A stretch of DNA of 64,000 bases from Streptomyces puniciscabiei (GCF_006715785.1 NZ_VFNX01000003.1:310001-374000), one strand, 5' to 3'. Positions 16,583-25,813 are shown, numbered from the stretch's first letter. Made by a program: numbers and translations. Notes: generated from the sequence alone by a model not told the origin.

Positions 16583-17204
16583 ACCGGCCGCCGGTGCGCA
16601 GCTCCTCGACGAGGTGCGCGGGTGCCTTGTCCGGGGAACCGGCGTCGTAGGGCGGCTGGGGGTCGTACTCGGTCAGCAGCTGGACGGCCTGGGCGTGTTC
16701 GTGGCCCGCGATCCGGCCGGTCAGGGTGAGCGCCATGTCGATGCCGGAGGAGACCCCCGCGGCCGTGACGTACTTGCCGTCGGTGACGACCCGGTCGCCG
16801 GTGGGTTCCGCGCCGAACTCCTTCAGCAGGTCCAGGGCGGCCCAGTGGCTGGTCGCGCGGCGGTCGCGCAGCAGCCCCGCGGCGGCGAGCAGCAGCGAGC
16901 CGGAGCAGACCGAGGTCGTCCAGGTGCTCGTCGCGTCGGCCGCGCGCAGCCAGTCCAGCAGCGCCGGGTTCTTCAGCTGGGCGATGGTGCCGGGTCCTCC
17001 CGAGACGACCAGCAGGTCGGGGCTGCGCACCTCGGATAGGGCCTTGTCGGCGGTGACGGCCAGAGCTCCCGTGTCGGTGCGGACGGGACCGGTGCGCTCG
17101 GCGACGATCACGGTCTCGGCACCGGGGAGCCGGGAGAGGATCTCGTACGGGCCGACGGCGTCGAGGGCGGTGAACCGGTCGTAGACGACGATGGCGATCT
17201 GCAT
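16569..17204 (-). CDS. DJ-1/PfpI family protein (isonitrile hydratase-like)
   Basis: A 211-residue class I glutamine-amidotransferase-like protein. The nucleophile elbow cysteine lies in TTSVCSGSLLLAAAG, with the preceding acidic residue in the family position, and the C-terminal part has TAAGVSSGIDMALTL. Overall it most resembles InhA-type isonitrile hydratases and the N-terminal domain of GlxA regulators. It ends tail to tail with, and overlapping, the enoyl-CoA hydratase. A GlxA-type regulator with the same domain is the next minus-strand gene upstream. Enzymatic activity is an inference. Confidence 0.85.
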   Translation of the reverse strand: MQIAIVVYDRFTALDAVGPYEILSRLPGAETVIVAERTGPVRTDTGALAVTADKALSEVRSPDLLVVSGGPGTIAQLKNPALLDWLRAADATSTWTTSVCSGSLLLAAAGLLRDRRATSHWAALDLLKEFGAEPTGDRVVTDGKYVTAAGVSSGIDMALTLTGRIAGHEHAQAVQLLTEYDPQPPYDAGSPDKAPAHLVEELRTGGRFSLT

Positions 17205-17584
17205 GGTGTGTCCCTTCGGTGATCGGAGCGGCGTCGCCCGGCGAGTCCCGGCGATTCCCGGCGGGCGACAGCGGGGCGGAAGCCGTGACGAGGGCTGACG
17301 GGGTTCAGTGGGCGCGGCGGCGCACGCCGGGGGCGGGGGTGAGCGCGGGGGCGGACTGTCCGGGGCGATGGAGGCCTCGGCGGGGCGAGGGCTGTAGCGA
17401 GCCTTCGTGGCGAGCCTCCGTGGCGAAGCGGACGGGCGAGCGCGGGGGCGGAGCTTCAGGAGCGGACCTTGGCCGGATAGGGGGCGAGATCGGTCGGTGG
17501 CCGGGCGTCAGTGGACGGTCACTGCAGTCGGCCGGGCGGCCGGGGGGCGTGAGCACTCACGATCGTCGGCGGCCGGGAACCAGC
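17205..17584. other. Intergenic region upstream of the PfpI gene
   Basis: About 380 bp of GC-rich, GGCG/GGCC-rich DNA with no supported gene on either strand. It must contain the promoter of the PfpI gene on the minus strand, but no boxes are clear. It continues into a tandem-repeat array. Confidence 0.4.
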
Positions 17585-17760
17585 CGGCACCCACGAAGCA
17601 GCACCAGCGGCCGGGGTGAGTCGGCAATCACCGTCAGGGCACCAGCGCCCGGGATCAGCCGGCAACCACGGTCAGGAGCACCGGCGGCCGGCGATCCGTC
17701 GGCAACCACGGTCAGGGCACCAGCGGCCAGGGATCCGTCAGCAATCACGACGGTCGGCGG
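17585..17760. repeat. Degenerate ~39-bp tandem repeat, 4-5 copies
   Basis: Units start at about 17585, 17622, 17660 and 17700, with a partial one at about 17739. Each begins CGGCAaccACgGTCAGGGCA or close to it and ends in GGGATCCGT-like sequence; spacing is 37-40 bp. The array sits directly 3' of the GlxA-type gene. No conserved protein is encoded across it in any frame. Confidence 0.75.
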
Positions 17761-17768
17761 CGGCCGGC

Positions 17769-18728
17769 TCAGTGGGCCATGGCCGGGCGGAAGCGGCGGC
17801 GGTACTCGGCCGGGGCAGTGCCGAGGGTTCTGGTGAAGGCGCGGCGCATGGCCTCGGGGGTGCCGTAGCCGCTGGCGCGGGCGACCTCCTCGATGTTGTC
17901 GGTGGTGTCCTCCAGCAGGCGGCGGGCGTGTTCCAGGCGGACCCGGTCGACGTAACGGCCGGGGGTCATGCCGGTCTCCTCCCGGAAGGCGCGCGCGAAG
18001 TGGCGCGGTGAAAGCCGGGCGCGGGCGGCGAGCGCGTCCACCGTCAGATCGCCCGCCGGGTGCTCGGTGATCCAGCGCTGGACCTCGCGCAGCGGGTCGC
18101 GCCGCGCGGTCTGCGCGGCGAGCTGGGCGCTGAACTGGGCCTGGTTGCCGGGCCGGCGCAGGAAGACCACGAGGTGCCGGGCGACGGCCAGCGCGACGTC
18201 CCGGTCCAGGTCCTCCTCGACCAGGGCGAGGGCCAGGTCGATGCCGGAGGTCACCCCGGCCGAGGTGGCGACGTGGCCGTCCCGGACGTAGATGGGCTCC
18301 GGATCCACGGCGACCGCCGGGTGGTCGCGGGCGAGCTTGTCGCAGTGGGCCCAGTGGGTCGTCGCCCGCCGGCCGTCGAGGAGACCGGCGGCGGCGAGCA
18401 GGATGGCGCCGGTGCACACCGAGACCAGACGCGGGACGCGCGGCCCCCGCTCACGCAGCCAGTCGACCAGCCGCGGGTCGGCACGGCGCGTGCCCTCTCC
18501 GCCGGGCACCAGCAGGGTGTGCGGGTCGGCGGCAGCGGTGAGCGCCCGGTCCGGTACGAGGGTCAGGCCGCTGGAGGTGCGCACCGGCCCGCCGTCCAGG
18601 GAGGCGGTACCGACCCGGTACGTGCCCGGCGTGTGCTTCTCGGCGCCCGCGAACACCTCGAGCGGCCCGGTGACGTCGAGGCTCTGGACGCCGTCGAAGA
18701 GGACGAAGAGGAGCGTTCGCTGCGGCAT
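17769..18728 (-). CDS. GlxA-family transcriptional regulator (DJ-1/PfpI domain plus AraC DNA-binding domain)
   Basis: A 319-residue regulator. Residues 1-190 form an amidotransferase-like sensor domain with the elbow cysteine in SVCTGAILLAAAG. Residues 215-310 form a double helix-turn-helix AraC/XylS domain (LAARARLSPRHFARAF, then IEEVARASGYGTPEAMRRAF). ATG 18728 gives the family-standard N-terminus MPQRTLLFVLFDG; the upstream frame extension is unrelated. The standalone PfpI protein next door is similar to its sensor domain (LLAAAGLLxxRRAT in both), which suggests a common ligand or paralogy. Confidence 0.9.
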   Translation of the reverse strand: MPQRTLLFVLFDGVQSLDVTGPLEVFAGAEKHTPGTYRVGTASLDGGPVRTSSGLTLVPDRALTAAADPHTLLVPGGEGTRRADPRLVDWLRERGPRVPRLVSVCTGAILLAAAGLLDGRRATTHWAHCDKLARDHPAVAVDPEPIYVRDGHVATSAGVTSGIDLALALVEEDLDRDVALAVARHLVVFLRRPGNQAQFSAQLAAQTARRDPLREVQRWITEHPAGDLTVDALAARARLSPRHFARAFREETGMTPGRYVDRVRLEHARRLLEDTTDNIEEVARASGYGTPEAMRRAFTRTLGTAPAEYRRRFRPAMAH

Positions 18729-18857
18729 GTCCTCGATTCTTCGCCGCGCCGCGCATGGCCGCAATGACGTGTTTCCCACCTTTTCCGCCATGGCCGGTGC
18801 ATGGAGCCAAAGGGGTGAGGTACCCGGAGCCACGTCGAGCGAAGGGAGGAGATTTCC

Positions 18858-18989
18858 GTGATCGGTGCCATCGCAGACGTACTGCGCCAGGTCGGCGGGG
18901 CCGTCGCCACGGTGGTCACGCTGCCGTTCCGGGCCGTGGCCCGGCTGTTCGGCGGGGCGTCGTCCAGCACAGGTGGGAGCCGGGCCTGA
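18858..18989 (+). CDS. LPFR-motif small protein
   Basis: A 43-residue protein starting at GTG with GGGAGGAG seven bases upstream. It is an amphipathic helix followed by VVTLPFRAVARLFGG and a short polar tail. The LPFR motif places it in a family of very small streptomycete proteins whose function is, to my knowledge, undefined. It may associate with the membrane through the hydrophobic face. It stands alone between the divergent GlxA-type gene and tex. Confidence 0.75.
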   Translation: MIGAIADVLRQVGGAVATVVTLPFRAVARLFGGASSSTGGSRA

Positions 18990-19091
18990 GAAACGGCCCG
19001 GCGGCCCGCCGGGGGCCGCCCTGATCCCCGGTTGTCGGTGTCACCTGCCACAATTGCCGCGCAACCTCAGTGGAGAAGGCGGTACGGGATC

Positions 19092-21479
19092 GTGACGACA
19101 CCCGGGTCCATCGAAGCAGGATCCATCGAAGGCAGGATCGCCGAGGAGCTCGGCGTACGGGAGCGGCAGGTGAAGGCCGCGGTGGAACTGCTCGACGGCG
19201 GTTCGACCGTGCCCTTCATCGCCCGCTACCGCAAGGAAGCGACCGAGATGCTCGACGACGCGCAGCTGCGCACGATCGAGGAGCGGCTGCGCTATCTGCG
19301 GGAGCTGGAGGAGCGGCGGACCGCGATCCTGGACTCGGTGCGCGAGCAGGGCAAGCTGACCGAGGAGCTGGAGGCCCGCATTCGCGGCGCCGAGACCAAG
19401 GCGCGGCTGGAGGACATCTACCTCCCGTACAAGCCCAAGCGGCGCACCAAGGCGCAGATCGCGCGCGAGGCGGGCCTGGAGCCGCTCGCCGAGGGCCTGC
19501 TGGGCGATCCCACGGTGGAGCCGCTGGCGGCCGCCGCCGCGTTCGTGGACGCCGACAAGGGCGTCCCCGACCCGCAGGCCGCCCTTGACGGCGCGCGGGC
19601 GATCCTCACCGAGCGGTTCTCGGAGGACGCCGACCTGATCGGCGAGCTGCGCGAGCGGATGTGGGTGCGCGGCCGGCTGGCCGCCAAGGTGCGGGAGGGC
19701 AAGGAGGAGGCGGGCGCGAAGTTCGCCGACTACTTCGACTTCGCCGAGCCGTTCACCGAGCTGCCCTCGCACCGGATCCTGGCGATGCTGCGCGGCGAGA
19801 AGGAGGAGGTCCTGGACCTCGTCCTGGAGCCGGAGGAGGCGACGGATGGCCCGTCCTCGTACGAGGGCATCGTCGCGCACCGGTTCGGGATCGCCGACCG
19901 GGGCCGCCCCGGCGACAAGTGGCTGATGGACACGGTCCGCTGGGCCTGGCGCACCCGCATCCTCGTCCACCTCGGCATCGACCTGCGCCTCCGGCTGCGC
20001 ACGGCCGCCGAGGACGAGGCGGTGAACGTCTTCGCGGCGAACCTGCGTGACCTGCTGCTGGCCGCCCCGGCCGGCACCCGCGCGACGCTGGGCCTGGACC
20101 CCGGTTTCCGTACGGGTGTGAAGGTCGCCGTGGTCGACGCGACCGGCAAGGTCGTCGCCACGGACGTGATCTACCCGCACGTCCCCGCGAACAAGTGGGA
20201 CGAGGCGATCGCCAAGCTGGCACGGCTCGCCAAGGAGCACGCGGTCGAACTGGTCGCGATCGGCAACGGCACGGCGTCCCGCGAGACGGACAAGCTCGCC
20301 GGTGAACTCATCGCCAGACACCCGGAGTTGAAGCTCACCAAGGTGATGGTGTCCGAGGCGGGCGCGTCGGTGTACTCAGCCTCGCAGTACGCCTCGCAGG
20401 AACTGCCGGACATGGACGTGTCGCTGCGCGGCGCCGTCTCCATCGCCCGCCGCCTGCAGGACCCGCTGGCCGAGCTGGTGAAGATCGACCCGAAGTCCAT
20501 CGGCGTGGGGCAGTACCAGCACGACCTGTCCGAGGTGAAGCTGTCCCGCTCGCTGGACGCGGTGGTCGAGGACTGTGTGAACGGCGTCGGCGTGGACGTC
20601 AACACCGCGTCCGTGCCGCTGCTCTCGCGGGTCTCGGGCATCTCCTCCGGTCTCGCCGAGAACATCGTGGCGCACCGGGACGCCAACGGCCCCTTCAAGT
20701 CCCGCGCCGAGCTGAAGAAGGTGGCGCGGCTCGGCCCGAAGGCGTACGAGCAGTGCGCGGGCTTCCTGCGCATCCGCGGCGGCGACGACCCGCTGGACGC
20801 CTCCAGCGTGCACCCGGAGGCCTACCCGGTGGTCCGCCGCATGGTGAAGACGACGGGCCAGGAGGTGGCCTCGCTCATCGGCAACACGGGCGTGCTGCGC
20901 TCCCTGCGGCCCGCCGACTTCGTGGACGACACGTTCGGCCTGCCGACCGTGACGGACATCCTGAAGGAGCTGGAGAAGCCGGGCCGCGACCCGCGTCCCG
21001 CGTTCAGGACGGCCACGTTCAAGGAGGGCGTGGAGAAGATCTCCGACCTCTCCGCCGGGATGATCCTGGAGGGCGTGGTGACGAACGTGGCCGCGTTCGG
21101 CGCGTTCGTGGACGTCGGCGTCCACCAGGACGGCCTCGTCCATGTCTCCGCGATGTCCAGGACGTTCGTCAAGGACCCGCGTGATGTCGCCAAGCCCGGT
21201 GACATCGTCAAGGTGAAGGTCCTCGACGTCGACATCCCGCGCAAGCGGATCGCGCTGACCCTGCGTCTGGACGACGAGGCCGCACCGCAGTCACAGGGCG
21301 GCGGCCGGCAGCAGCGCGGTGGCGGTCCCCGGCCGCCCCAGCAGCGGCAGGGCGGCGGCCAGGGCCGACGCGAGGGCCGCGGTGCCGACCGGGGCGGCCG
21401 CCAGGCACCGGCCCCGGCCAACAGCGCGATGGCGGACGCGCTGCGGCGGGCGGGTCTGCTGGATCCGAAGAAACGGTGA
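19092..21479 (+). CDS. tex: Tex-family RNA-binding transcription accessory protein
   Basis: A 795-residue Tex homologue, a cytoplasmic nucleic-acid-binding protein linked to transcription. Domains in order are an N-terminal helical region ([16 protein letters not shown]), a YqgF/RNase-H-like domain ([17 protein letters not shown]), helix-hairpin-helix motifs ([16 protein letters not shown], then [16 protein letters not shown]) and a C-terminal S1 domain ([20 protein letters not shown]). A Gly/Arg/Gln-rich tail of about 60 residues ends in [14 protein letters not shown]. The GTG at 19092 gives the family-like start; the upstream open frame has no support. A near-repeat [10 protein letters not shown] is present at the N-terminus. 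Confidence 0.95.
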   Translation: MTTPGSIEAGSIEGRIAEELGVRERQVKAAVELLDGGSTVPFIARYRKEATEMLDDAQLRTIEERLRYLRELEERRTAILDSVREQGKLTEELEARIRGAETKARLEDIYLPYKPKRRTKAQIAREAGLEPLAEGLLGDPTVEPLAAAAAFVDADKGVPDPQAALDGARAILTERFSEDADLIGELRERMWVRGRLAAKVREGKEEAGAKFADYFDFAEPFTELPSHRILAMLRGEKEEVLDLVLEPEEATDGPSSYEGIVAHRFGIADRGRPGDKWLMDTVRWAWRTRILVHLGIDLRLRLRTAAEDEAVNVFAANLRDLLLAAPAGTRATLGLDPGFRTGVKVAVVDATGKVVATDVIYPHVPANKWDEAIAKLARLAKEHAVELVAIGNGTASRETDKLAGELIARHPELKLTKVMVSEAGASVYSASQYASQELPDMDVSLRGAVSIARRLQDPLAELVKIDPKSIGVGQYQHDLSEVKLSRSLDAVVEDCVNGVGVDVNTASVPLLSRVSGISSGLAENIVAHRDANGPFKSRAELKKVARLGPKAYEQCAGFLRIRGGDDPLDASSVHPEAYPVVRRMVKTTGQEVASLIGNTGVLRSLRPADFVDDTFGLPTVTDILKELEKPGRDPRPAFRTATFKEGVEKISDLSAGMILEGVVTNVAAFGAFVDVGVHQDGLVHVSAMSRTFVKDPRDVAKPGDIVKVKVLDVDIPRKRIALTLRLDDEAAPQSQGGGRQQRGGGPRPPQQRQGGGQGRREGRGADRGGRQAPAPANSAMADALRRAGLLDPKKR

Positions 21480-21485
21480 CCTCAC

Positions 21486-21513
21486 GGGGCCGGAGCCACG
21501 CGGCTCCGGCCCC
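21486..21513 (+). terminator. Intrinsic terminator of tex
   Basis: A perfect 12-bp stem (GGGGCCGGAGCC with GGCTCCGGCCCC) and a 4-base loop, starting 7 bp after the tex stop codon. Confidence 0.85.
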
Positions 21514-21564
21514 CGGCGGAAAATTCAGCGGACCGCTGGTCACCGGACCGGCAGACTTGCTCCC

Positions 21565-22134
21565 ATGACCGATCCCAAGGACGACCTCCGGGTGTATCTC
21601 CAGGACGCCCGCGACGTACTGCTGTGGAAGCTGGACGGCCTGCCGGAGTACGACATCCGGCGCCCCCTGACCCCCACCGGCACGAACCTGCTGGGACTGG
21701 TCAAGCACCTGGCCGGCGCGGAGGCGCTGTACTTCGGCACGGCGTTCGACCGCCCCTTCGCCGGTACGCCCCTGTGGATCACCGGCGACGCCGAGCCGGA
21801 CGCGGACCTGTGGGCGCGGGCCGACGAGACCCGCGAGGACATCGTCGGCCTGTACCGACGGGCCTGTGCCCACTCCGACGAGACGATCGCGGCGCTCCCT
21901 CTCGACGCGGTCGGCCGGATACCGGGCGCGCCGAAGGAGACGACCCTGCACCGGATCCTGACCCACATGATCGCCGAGACGCAACGGCACGCCGGACACG
22001 CCGACGTCGTGCGGGAGTTGATCGACGGGGCGGTGGGCCAGCGGCCGGACGGGCTCAATGTCGCACCGCACGACCCCGAGCACGTGGGCCGGGTCGAGCG
22101 GGCGGCGAAGGAGGCCGCCGCCCGCTGGAGCTAA
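21565..22134 (+). CDS. DinB/DUF664 family protein
   Basis: A 189-residue four-helix-bundle protein of the DinB superfamily, whose members are metal-binding and include mycothiol-dependent enzymes. Visible metal-ligand histidines lie in LVKHLAGAEALYF and ILTHMIAETQRHAGHADVVREL, the usual H...H-x3-H pattern with AETQRHAGH. The substrate is unknown. The TAA stop shares two bases with the TAG of the convergent ABC-F gene. Confidence 0.85.
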   Translation: MTDPKDDLRVYLQDARDVLLWKLDGLPEYDIRRPLTPTGTNLLGLVKHLAGAEALYFGTAFDRPFAGTPLWITGDAEPDADLWARADETREDIVGLYRRACAHSDETIAALPLDAVGRIPGAPKETTLHRILTHMIAETQRHAGHADVVRELIDGAVGQRPDGLNVAPHDPEHVGRVERAAKEAAARWS

Positions 22135-23771
22135 CGCTCCGTCACCTTCCCGTCCGCCACCTCCAGCCGCCGGGTCACCCGGACCGCGTCCAGCATGCGG
22201 CGGTCGTGGGTGACCAGCAGCAGAGTGCCCTCGTAGGAGTCGAGGGCCTGCTCCAGTTGCTCGATGGCGGGCAGGTCGAGGTGGTTCGTGGGCTCGTCCA
22301 GGACGAGGAGGTTCACTCCCCGGCCCTGAAGCAAGGCCAGGGCGGCGCGGGTGCGTTCGCCCGGGGAGAGGGTCGCGGCCGGGCGCAGGACGTGGTCGGA
22401 CTTCAGGCCGAACTTGGCGAGCAGGGTGCGGACCTCGACCGGCTCGGTGTCGGGGACGGCCGCGCAGAAGGCGTCGAGCAGGGTCTCGGGGCCGTGGAAG
22501 AGCCCCCGGGCCTGGTCGACCTCGCCGACCAGGACCCCCGAGCCGAGCGCCGCATGCCCCGAGTCGAGCGGGACACGGCCGAGCAGCGCGCCCAGCAGGG
22601 TGGACTTGCCGGCGCCGTTGGCCCCGGTGACCGCGACCCGGTCCGCCCAGTCGATCTGCAGGGACACCGGGCCGAAGGTGTATCCGCCGCGCCGCACCTC
22701 GGCGTCCCGCAGCGTCGCCACGACCGCGCCGGAGCGCGGGGCGGCGGCGATCTCCATGCGCAGGTCCCACTCCTTGCGGGGCTCCTCGACCACCTCCAGG
22801 CGCTCGATCATGCGCTGGGTCTGCCGCGCCTTGGCCGCCTGCTTCTCGCTGGCCTCGCTGCGGAACTTGCGGCCGATCTTGTCGTTGTCGTTGCCGGCCT
22901 TGCGGCGGGCGTTCTTCACACCCTTGTCCATCCAGGCCCGCTGCATCTGCGCGCGGTCCTGGAGAGCGGCCTTCTTGTCGGCGTACTCCTCGTAGTCCTC
23001 GCGCGCGTGCCGGCGGGCCACGTCGCGTTCCTCCAGGTAGGCCTCGTACCCGCCGCCGTAGAGGTTGATCTGCTGTTGCGCCAGGTCGAGTTCGAGGACC
23101 TTGGTGACCGTACGGGTGAGGAACTCGCGGTCGTGGCTGACGACGACCGTGCCGGCGCGCAGGCCGCCGACGAAGCGTTCCAGGCGCTCCAGGCCGTCTA
23201 GGTCGAGGTCGTTGGTGGGCTCGTCCAGCAGGAAGACCTCGTAGCGGGACAGAAGGAGCGAGGCGAGACCGGCGCGGGCCGCCTGGCCGCCGGACAGCGA
23301 GGTCATCGGCTGGTCGAGGTCCACGGCGAGACCGAGCGAGTCGGCGATGTCCTCCGCGCGCTCCTCCAGATCGGCGCCGCCGAGGCCGAGCCAGCGCTCC
23401 AGGGCGGTCGCGTAGGCGTCGTCGGCACCGGGGGCTCCGTCCACGAGCGCCTGAGTGGCCTCGTCCATGACCCGCTGGGCCTCGGCGACACCCGTCCGAC
23501 GCGCCAGGAAGTCCCGCACGGTCTCCCCCGGCCTGCGCTCCGGCTCCTGCGGCAGATGACCGACGGTCGCGGTCGGCGGGGACAGCCTGAGCTCGCCCTG
23601 TTCCGGCGCAGTGAGTCCGGCGAGCAGCTTCAGCAGGGTGGACTTGCCCGCGCCGTTGGCACCGACGAGACCGATCACGTCACCGGGCGCGACGACGAGG
23701 TCCAGCCCGGAGAAGAGGGAACGGTCGCCGTGCCCGGCGGCGAGGTTCTTGGCGACGAGGGTGGCAGTCAT
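22131..23771 (-). CDS. ABC-F family ATPase (translation factor / possible antibiotic-resistance protein)
   Basis: A soluble 546-residue protein with two ABC ATPase domains and no membrane segments. Walker A motifs are GANGAGKST (about 37-45) and again in the second half. Signatures are LSGGQ and a variant LSPGE, and both Walker B motifs end LLDEPTNDLD or VLDEPTNHLD. The highly charged interdomain linker (KGVKNARRKAGNDNDKIG) is the ribosome-reaching arm. Housekeeping and resistance members look alike, and I see no attenuator-like leader here, in contrast to the second ABC-F gene at 45133. Confidence 0.9.
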   Translation of the reverse strand: MTATLVAKNLAAGHGDRSLFSGLDLVVAPGDVIGLVGANGAGKSTLLKLLAGLTAPEQGELRLSPPTATVGHLPQEPERRPGETVRDFLARRTGVAEAQRVMDEATQALVDGAPGADDAYATALERWLGLGGADLEERAEDIADSLGLAVDLDQPMTSLSGGQAARAGLASLLLSRYEVFLLDEPTNDLDLDGLERLERFVGGLRAGTVVVSHDREFLTRTVTKVLELDLAQQQINLYGGGYEAYLEERDVARRHAREDYEEYADKKAALQDRAQMQRAWMDKGVKNARRKAGNDNDKIGRKFRSEASEKQAAKARQTQRMIERLEVVEEPRKEWDLRMEIAAAPRSGAVVATLRDAEVRRGGYTFGPVSLQIDWADRVAVTGANGAGKSTLLGALLGRVPLDSGHAALGSGVLVGEVDQARGLFHGPETLLDAFCAAVPDTEPVEVRTLLAKFGLKSDHVLRPAATLSPGERTRAALALLQGRGVNLLVLDEPTNHLDLPAIEQLEQALDSYEGTLLLVTHDRRMLDAVRVTRRLEVADGKVTER

Positions 23772-23881
23772 CAGGACGCCGATCCTAATGGGCCCGGCGC
23801 CCGCGTCTCAGCCGCGTTCCCCGTGGCCCGCAGCAGAGTCTCGGCCCCGCCTGCCACCGGCACCTGCGCACCGCGGCCCCT
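23772..23881. other. Spacer upstream of the ABC-F gene
   Basis: About 110 bp between the ABC-F start and the beginning of the C-rich array. It should carry the ABC-F promoter on the minus strand; no clear boxes are seen. Confidence 0.3.
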
Positions 23882-24729
23882 AGCCGGTTTCCGCCGGTGA
23901 CCCCACGCCACGTCTCAGCCTCGCTTCCCAGCGGTCCGCTCCCGCACGCCAGCCACCGCTTCACGATGGACCGCTCCCGCCCGTCACCCCTTCCCGGCGG
24001 CCCGTCCCCGCCCTCAGCCCCCTTCCCGGCGGCCCGTCCCCCTCAGCCCCCTTCCCAGCCTCGCCCCCGCAGCCCAGCCCCCATCTCCCCGCCGACCACC
24101 GCCATGCCTCACCCCCGCTCCCAGCGAGCCACGACCGCCCCTCACCCCGCTCCCAGCTACCCAGGACCGCCCCTCAGCCCCCCGCTCACGATGGACCACC
24201 CGCCCCGCAGCCCGCTTCCCACCGCTCCGCCCCCGCAGCCCAGTCCTCGTCTTCCAGCCGACCACTGCAGTGCCTCAGCCCCGCTCCCAGCGGCACACCG
24301 CCCCGTGAGCCCCCGCTTCACGACGAACCACTCCCGCCCTTCAGCCCCCCGCTCACGATGGACCACCCGCCCCTCAGCCCACCGCTCACGATGGACCACC
24401 CGCCCCGCAGCCCGCTTCCCACCGCCCCGCCGCCGCAGCCCAGTCCCCGTCTTCCAGCCAATCACTGCCATGCCTCACCCCCGCTCCCAGCGAGCCACGA
24501 CCGCCCCCCAGCCCCCCGCTTCACGACGGACCACTCCCGCCCCTCAGCCCCCGCTTCACGACGAACCACTCCCGCCCCTCAGCCCCCGCTTCCCAGCGCC
24601 CGCCCCGCCGCCGCCCCTCGGCCCATGCCGCCCCTCGGCCCATGCCGCTCGGTGGCCCACCCCCGTGCCCGAGCCTCCGTCTCCTGCCGCACGTGCCCCG
24701 CACGTCAAAGCCGTTTTCCGCCGGTGACC
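23882..24729. repeat. ~0.8-kb C-rich degenerate tandem-repeat array bounded by 21-bp direct repeats
   Basis: The plus strand is almost entirely C-rich with recurring modules. A ~34-bp unit like CGCTTCACGACGAACCACTC, followed by CCGCCCCTCAGCCCC, recurs in tandem (about 24511-24590). A ~120-bp module (CTCACGATGGACCACC, then TCTTCCAGCC, then GCTCCCAGCG) occurs at about 24184-24300 and 24386-24500, with a related part at about 24090-24130. The region begins (23882-23902) and ends (24709-24729) with near-identical 21-bp sequences that include TTTCCGCCGGTGACC. The right copy is the 3' end of the next minus-strand gene. The open frames across it are low-complexity and rejected as genes. Confidence 0.75.
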
Positions 24730-25736
24730 GGTGCCGCGAGCACGCCTCCCGTCGTGCGGGCGACGACGTACGCCTCCCCCTTGACCGCCTTCGGGTCCAG
24801 CGGGACGCGGTGCCGGCCGGGCTCCAGGATGCCGTCGAACACCTCGCGGGCGTGGGTGCGGTAGAGCCGGTCGAGGCGATAGGCGGTGATCCGTACCCGG
24901 CACGCCGAGGTCACCTCGACGTCCGCGGTGCTGCCGGCCACGGTCAGCCCCACGAGCCGGCGCTGCGGGAGCGGGCTGCGGTCGAGGGCGTGCTCGATCT
25001 GGGCGACCAGCAGCGGCACGATCGGGGCCAGGCCGTCCACGCGGGCGATGTCGACCCCGGCGTGCTCGAAGGCCTCCACCACGGCGGCTCGTTCCTCCTC
25101 GCCGACCGCGCGGCCGAAGGCGACCGCGCCGTAGTCGCGCAGTTCCTCGGCCGGGACGGCCCGGGCGTCCTGGGTGATGTCGGCGCCGATGCCGATGGTG
25201 CGCAGCGCGGCCGCCAGCTTGGCCAGGACCGCGACCCGGGCGCCGATCAGCAGAACGCGCCGGCGGGGTGCGGCGGAGCCCCCCACCAGGGCACCCAGTG
25301 CGGCGCGGTAGTCGGCGCCGCGGAAGCGGAACGGCCCTATGCCGTGGTAGCCGTTGAGCTCCAGGTCGGCGCGCTCGTCCGTCTGCCAGGCGAAGTCCCG
25401 CCAGATGTAGTCCTCGCCGTCGCGCTCGATGACGGCGGTGACCGCCCCGCACGCCAGGTCCGCACACTCGGGGCAGCCGTAGATGACGAACCGGCCGTCC
25501 GGAAGCGGCGGTTCGTCCTCCAGGAGCAGTGCGCGCACCTGCGCGGTGAAGATGGCGGGCGGGACGTCCGAGGCGAGCGGGGAGACGGCGTCCAGGTCGG
25601 ACAGCCGGAACAGCAGCGGACGGCCGTCCACGACGAAGTCCACGAAGTCGCGGTGGACCTGGTAGCCGCCGTCGGCGAGCACGCCGCCGGCGCGGATGGC
25701 CGGTGCCAGGTCGAAGGTCGCGTATGCGGCAGACAT
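24705..25736 (-). CDS. Uncharacterised conserved protein with Cys motif and Rossmann-like C-terminal half
   Basis: A 343-residue protein without a family I can name. The N-terminal half is rich in beta strands (YQVHRDFVDFVVDGRPLLF) and has a C-x2-C-x4-C group in YGCPECADLACGAV. The middle has a Rossmann-like strand-loop (RRRVLLIGARVAVLAKLAAAL), and the C-terminus resembles a small beta domain. Homologues in Streptomyces are, from memory, loosely labelled oxidoreductase. ATG 25736 (MSAAYATFDLAP) is preferred over the in-frame start at 25778. Its stop codon is immediately followed by the C-rich array, and its last 21 bp are duplicated at the far end of that array. Confidence 0.7.
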   Translation of the reverse strand: MSAAYATFDLAPAIRAGGVLADGGYQVHRDFVDFVVDGRPLLFRLSDLDAVSPLASDVPPAIFTAQVRALLLEDEPPLPDGRFVIYGCPECADLACGAVTAVIERDGEDYIWRDFAWQTDERADLELNGYHGIGPFRFRGADYRAALGALVGGSAAPRRRVLLIGARVAVLAKLAAALRTIGIGADITQDARAVPAEELRDYGAVAFGRAVGEEERAAVVEAFEHAGVDIARVDGLAPIVPLLVAQIEHALDRSPLPQRRLVGLTVAGSTADVEVTSACRVRITAYRLDRLYRTHAREVFDGILEPGRHRVPLDPKAVKGEAYVVARTTGGVLAAPVTGGKRL

Positions 25737-25813
25737 GCTGTGAGTATCCCCACACCGGCACGGATGTGAGCGCGGCATGACAGAGTCGTCCGGACAGGGC
25801 CTATCGTCCTGGC

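Noticed and set aside
17585..17760. Possible CRISPR array
   Set aside because: Units are degenerate, contiguous and without unique spacers, and no cas gene is present in the window. The same reasoning applies to 23882-24729 and 51768-52174.
24014..24471. Gly/Arg-rich minus-strand frames within the same array
   Set aside because: Same repeat origin in the complementary reading; no start signals or conserved domain.
23897..24727. 276-codon Pro/Arg/Ser-rich plus-strand frame
   Set aside because: It arises from the C-rich repeat array; repetitive low complexity, no signal peptide or known Pro-rich protein architecture, and it ends inside the neighbouring gene.
23882..24729. Insertion sequence or integrated element suggested by the 21-bp flanking direct repeats
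   Set aside because: No transposase or integrase frame, no terminal inverted repeats, and the interior is tandem-repeat DNA; local duplication explains it better.
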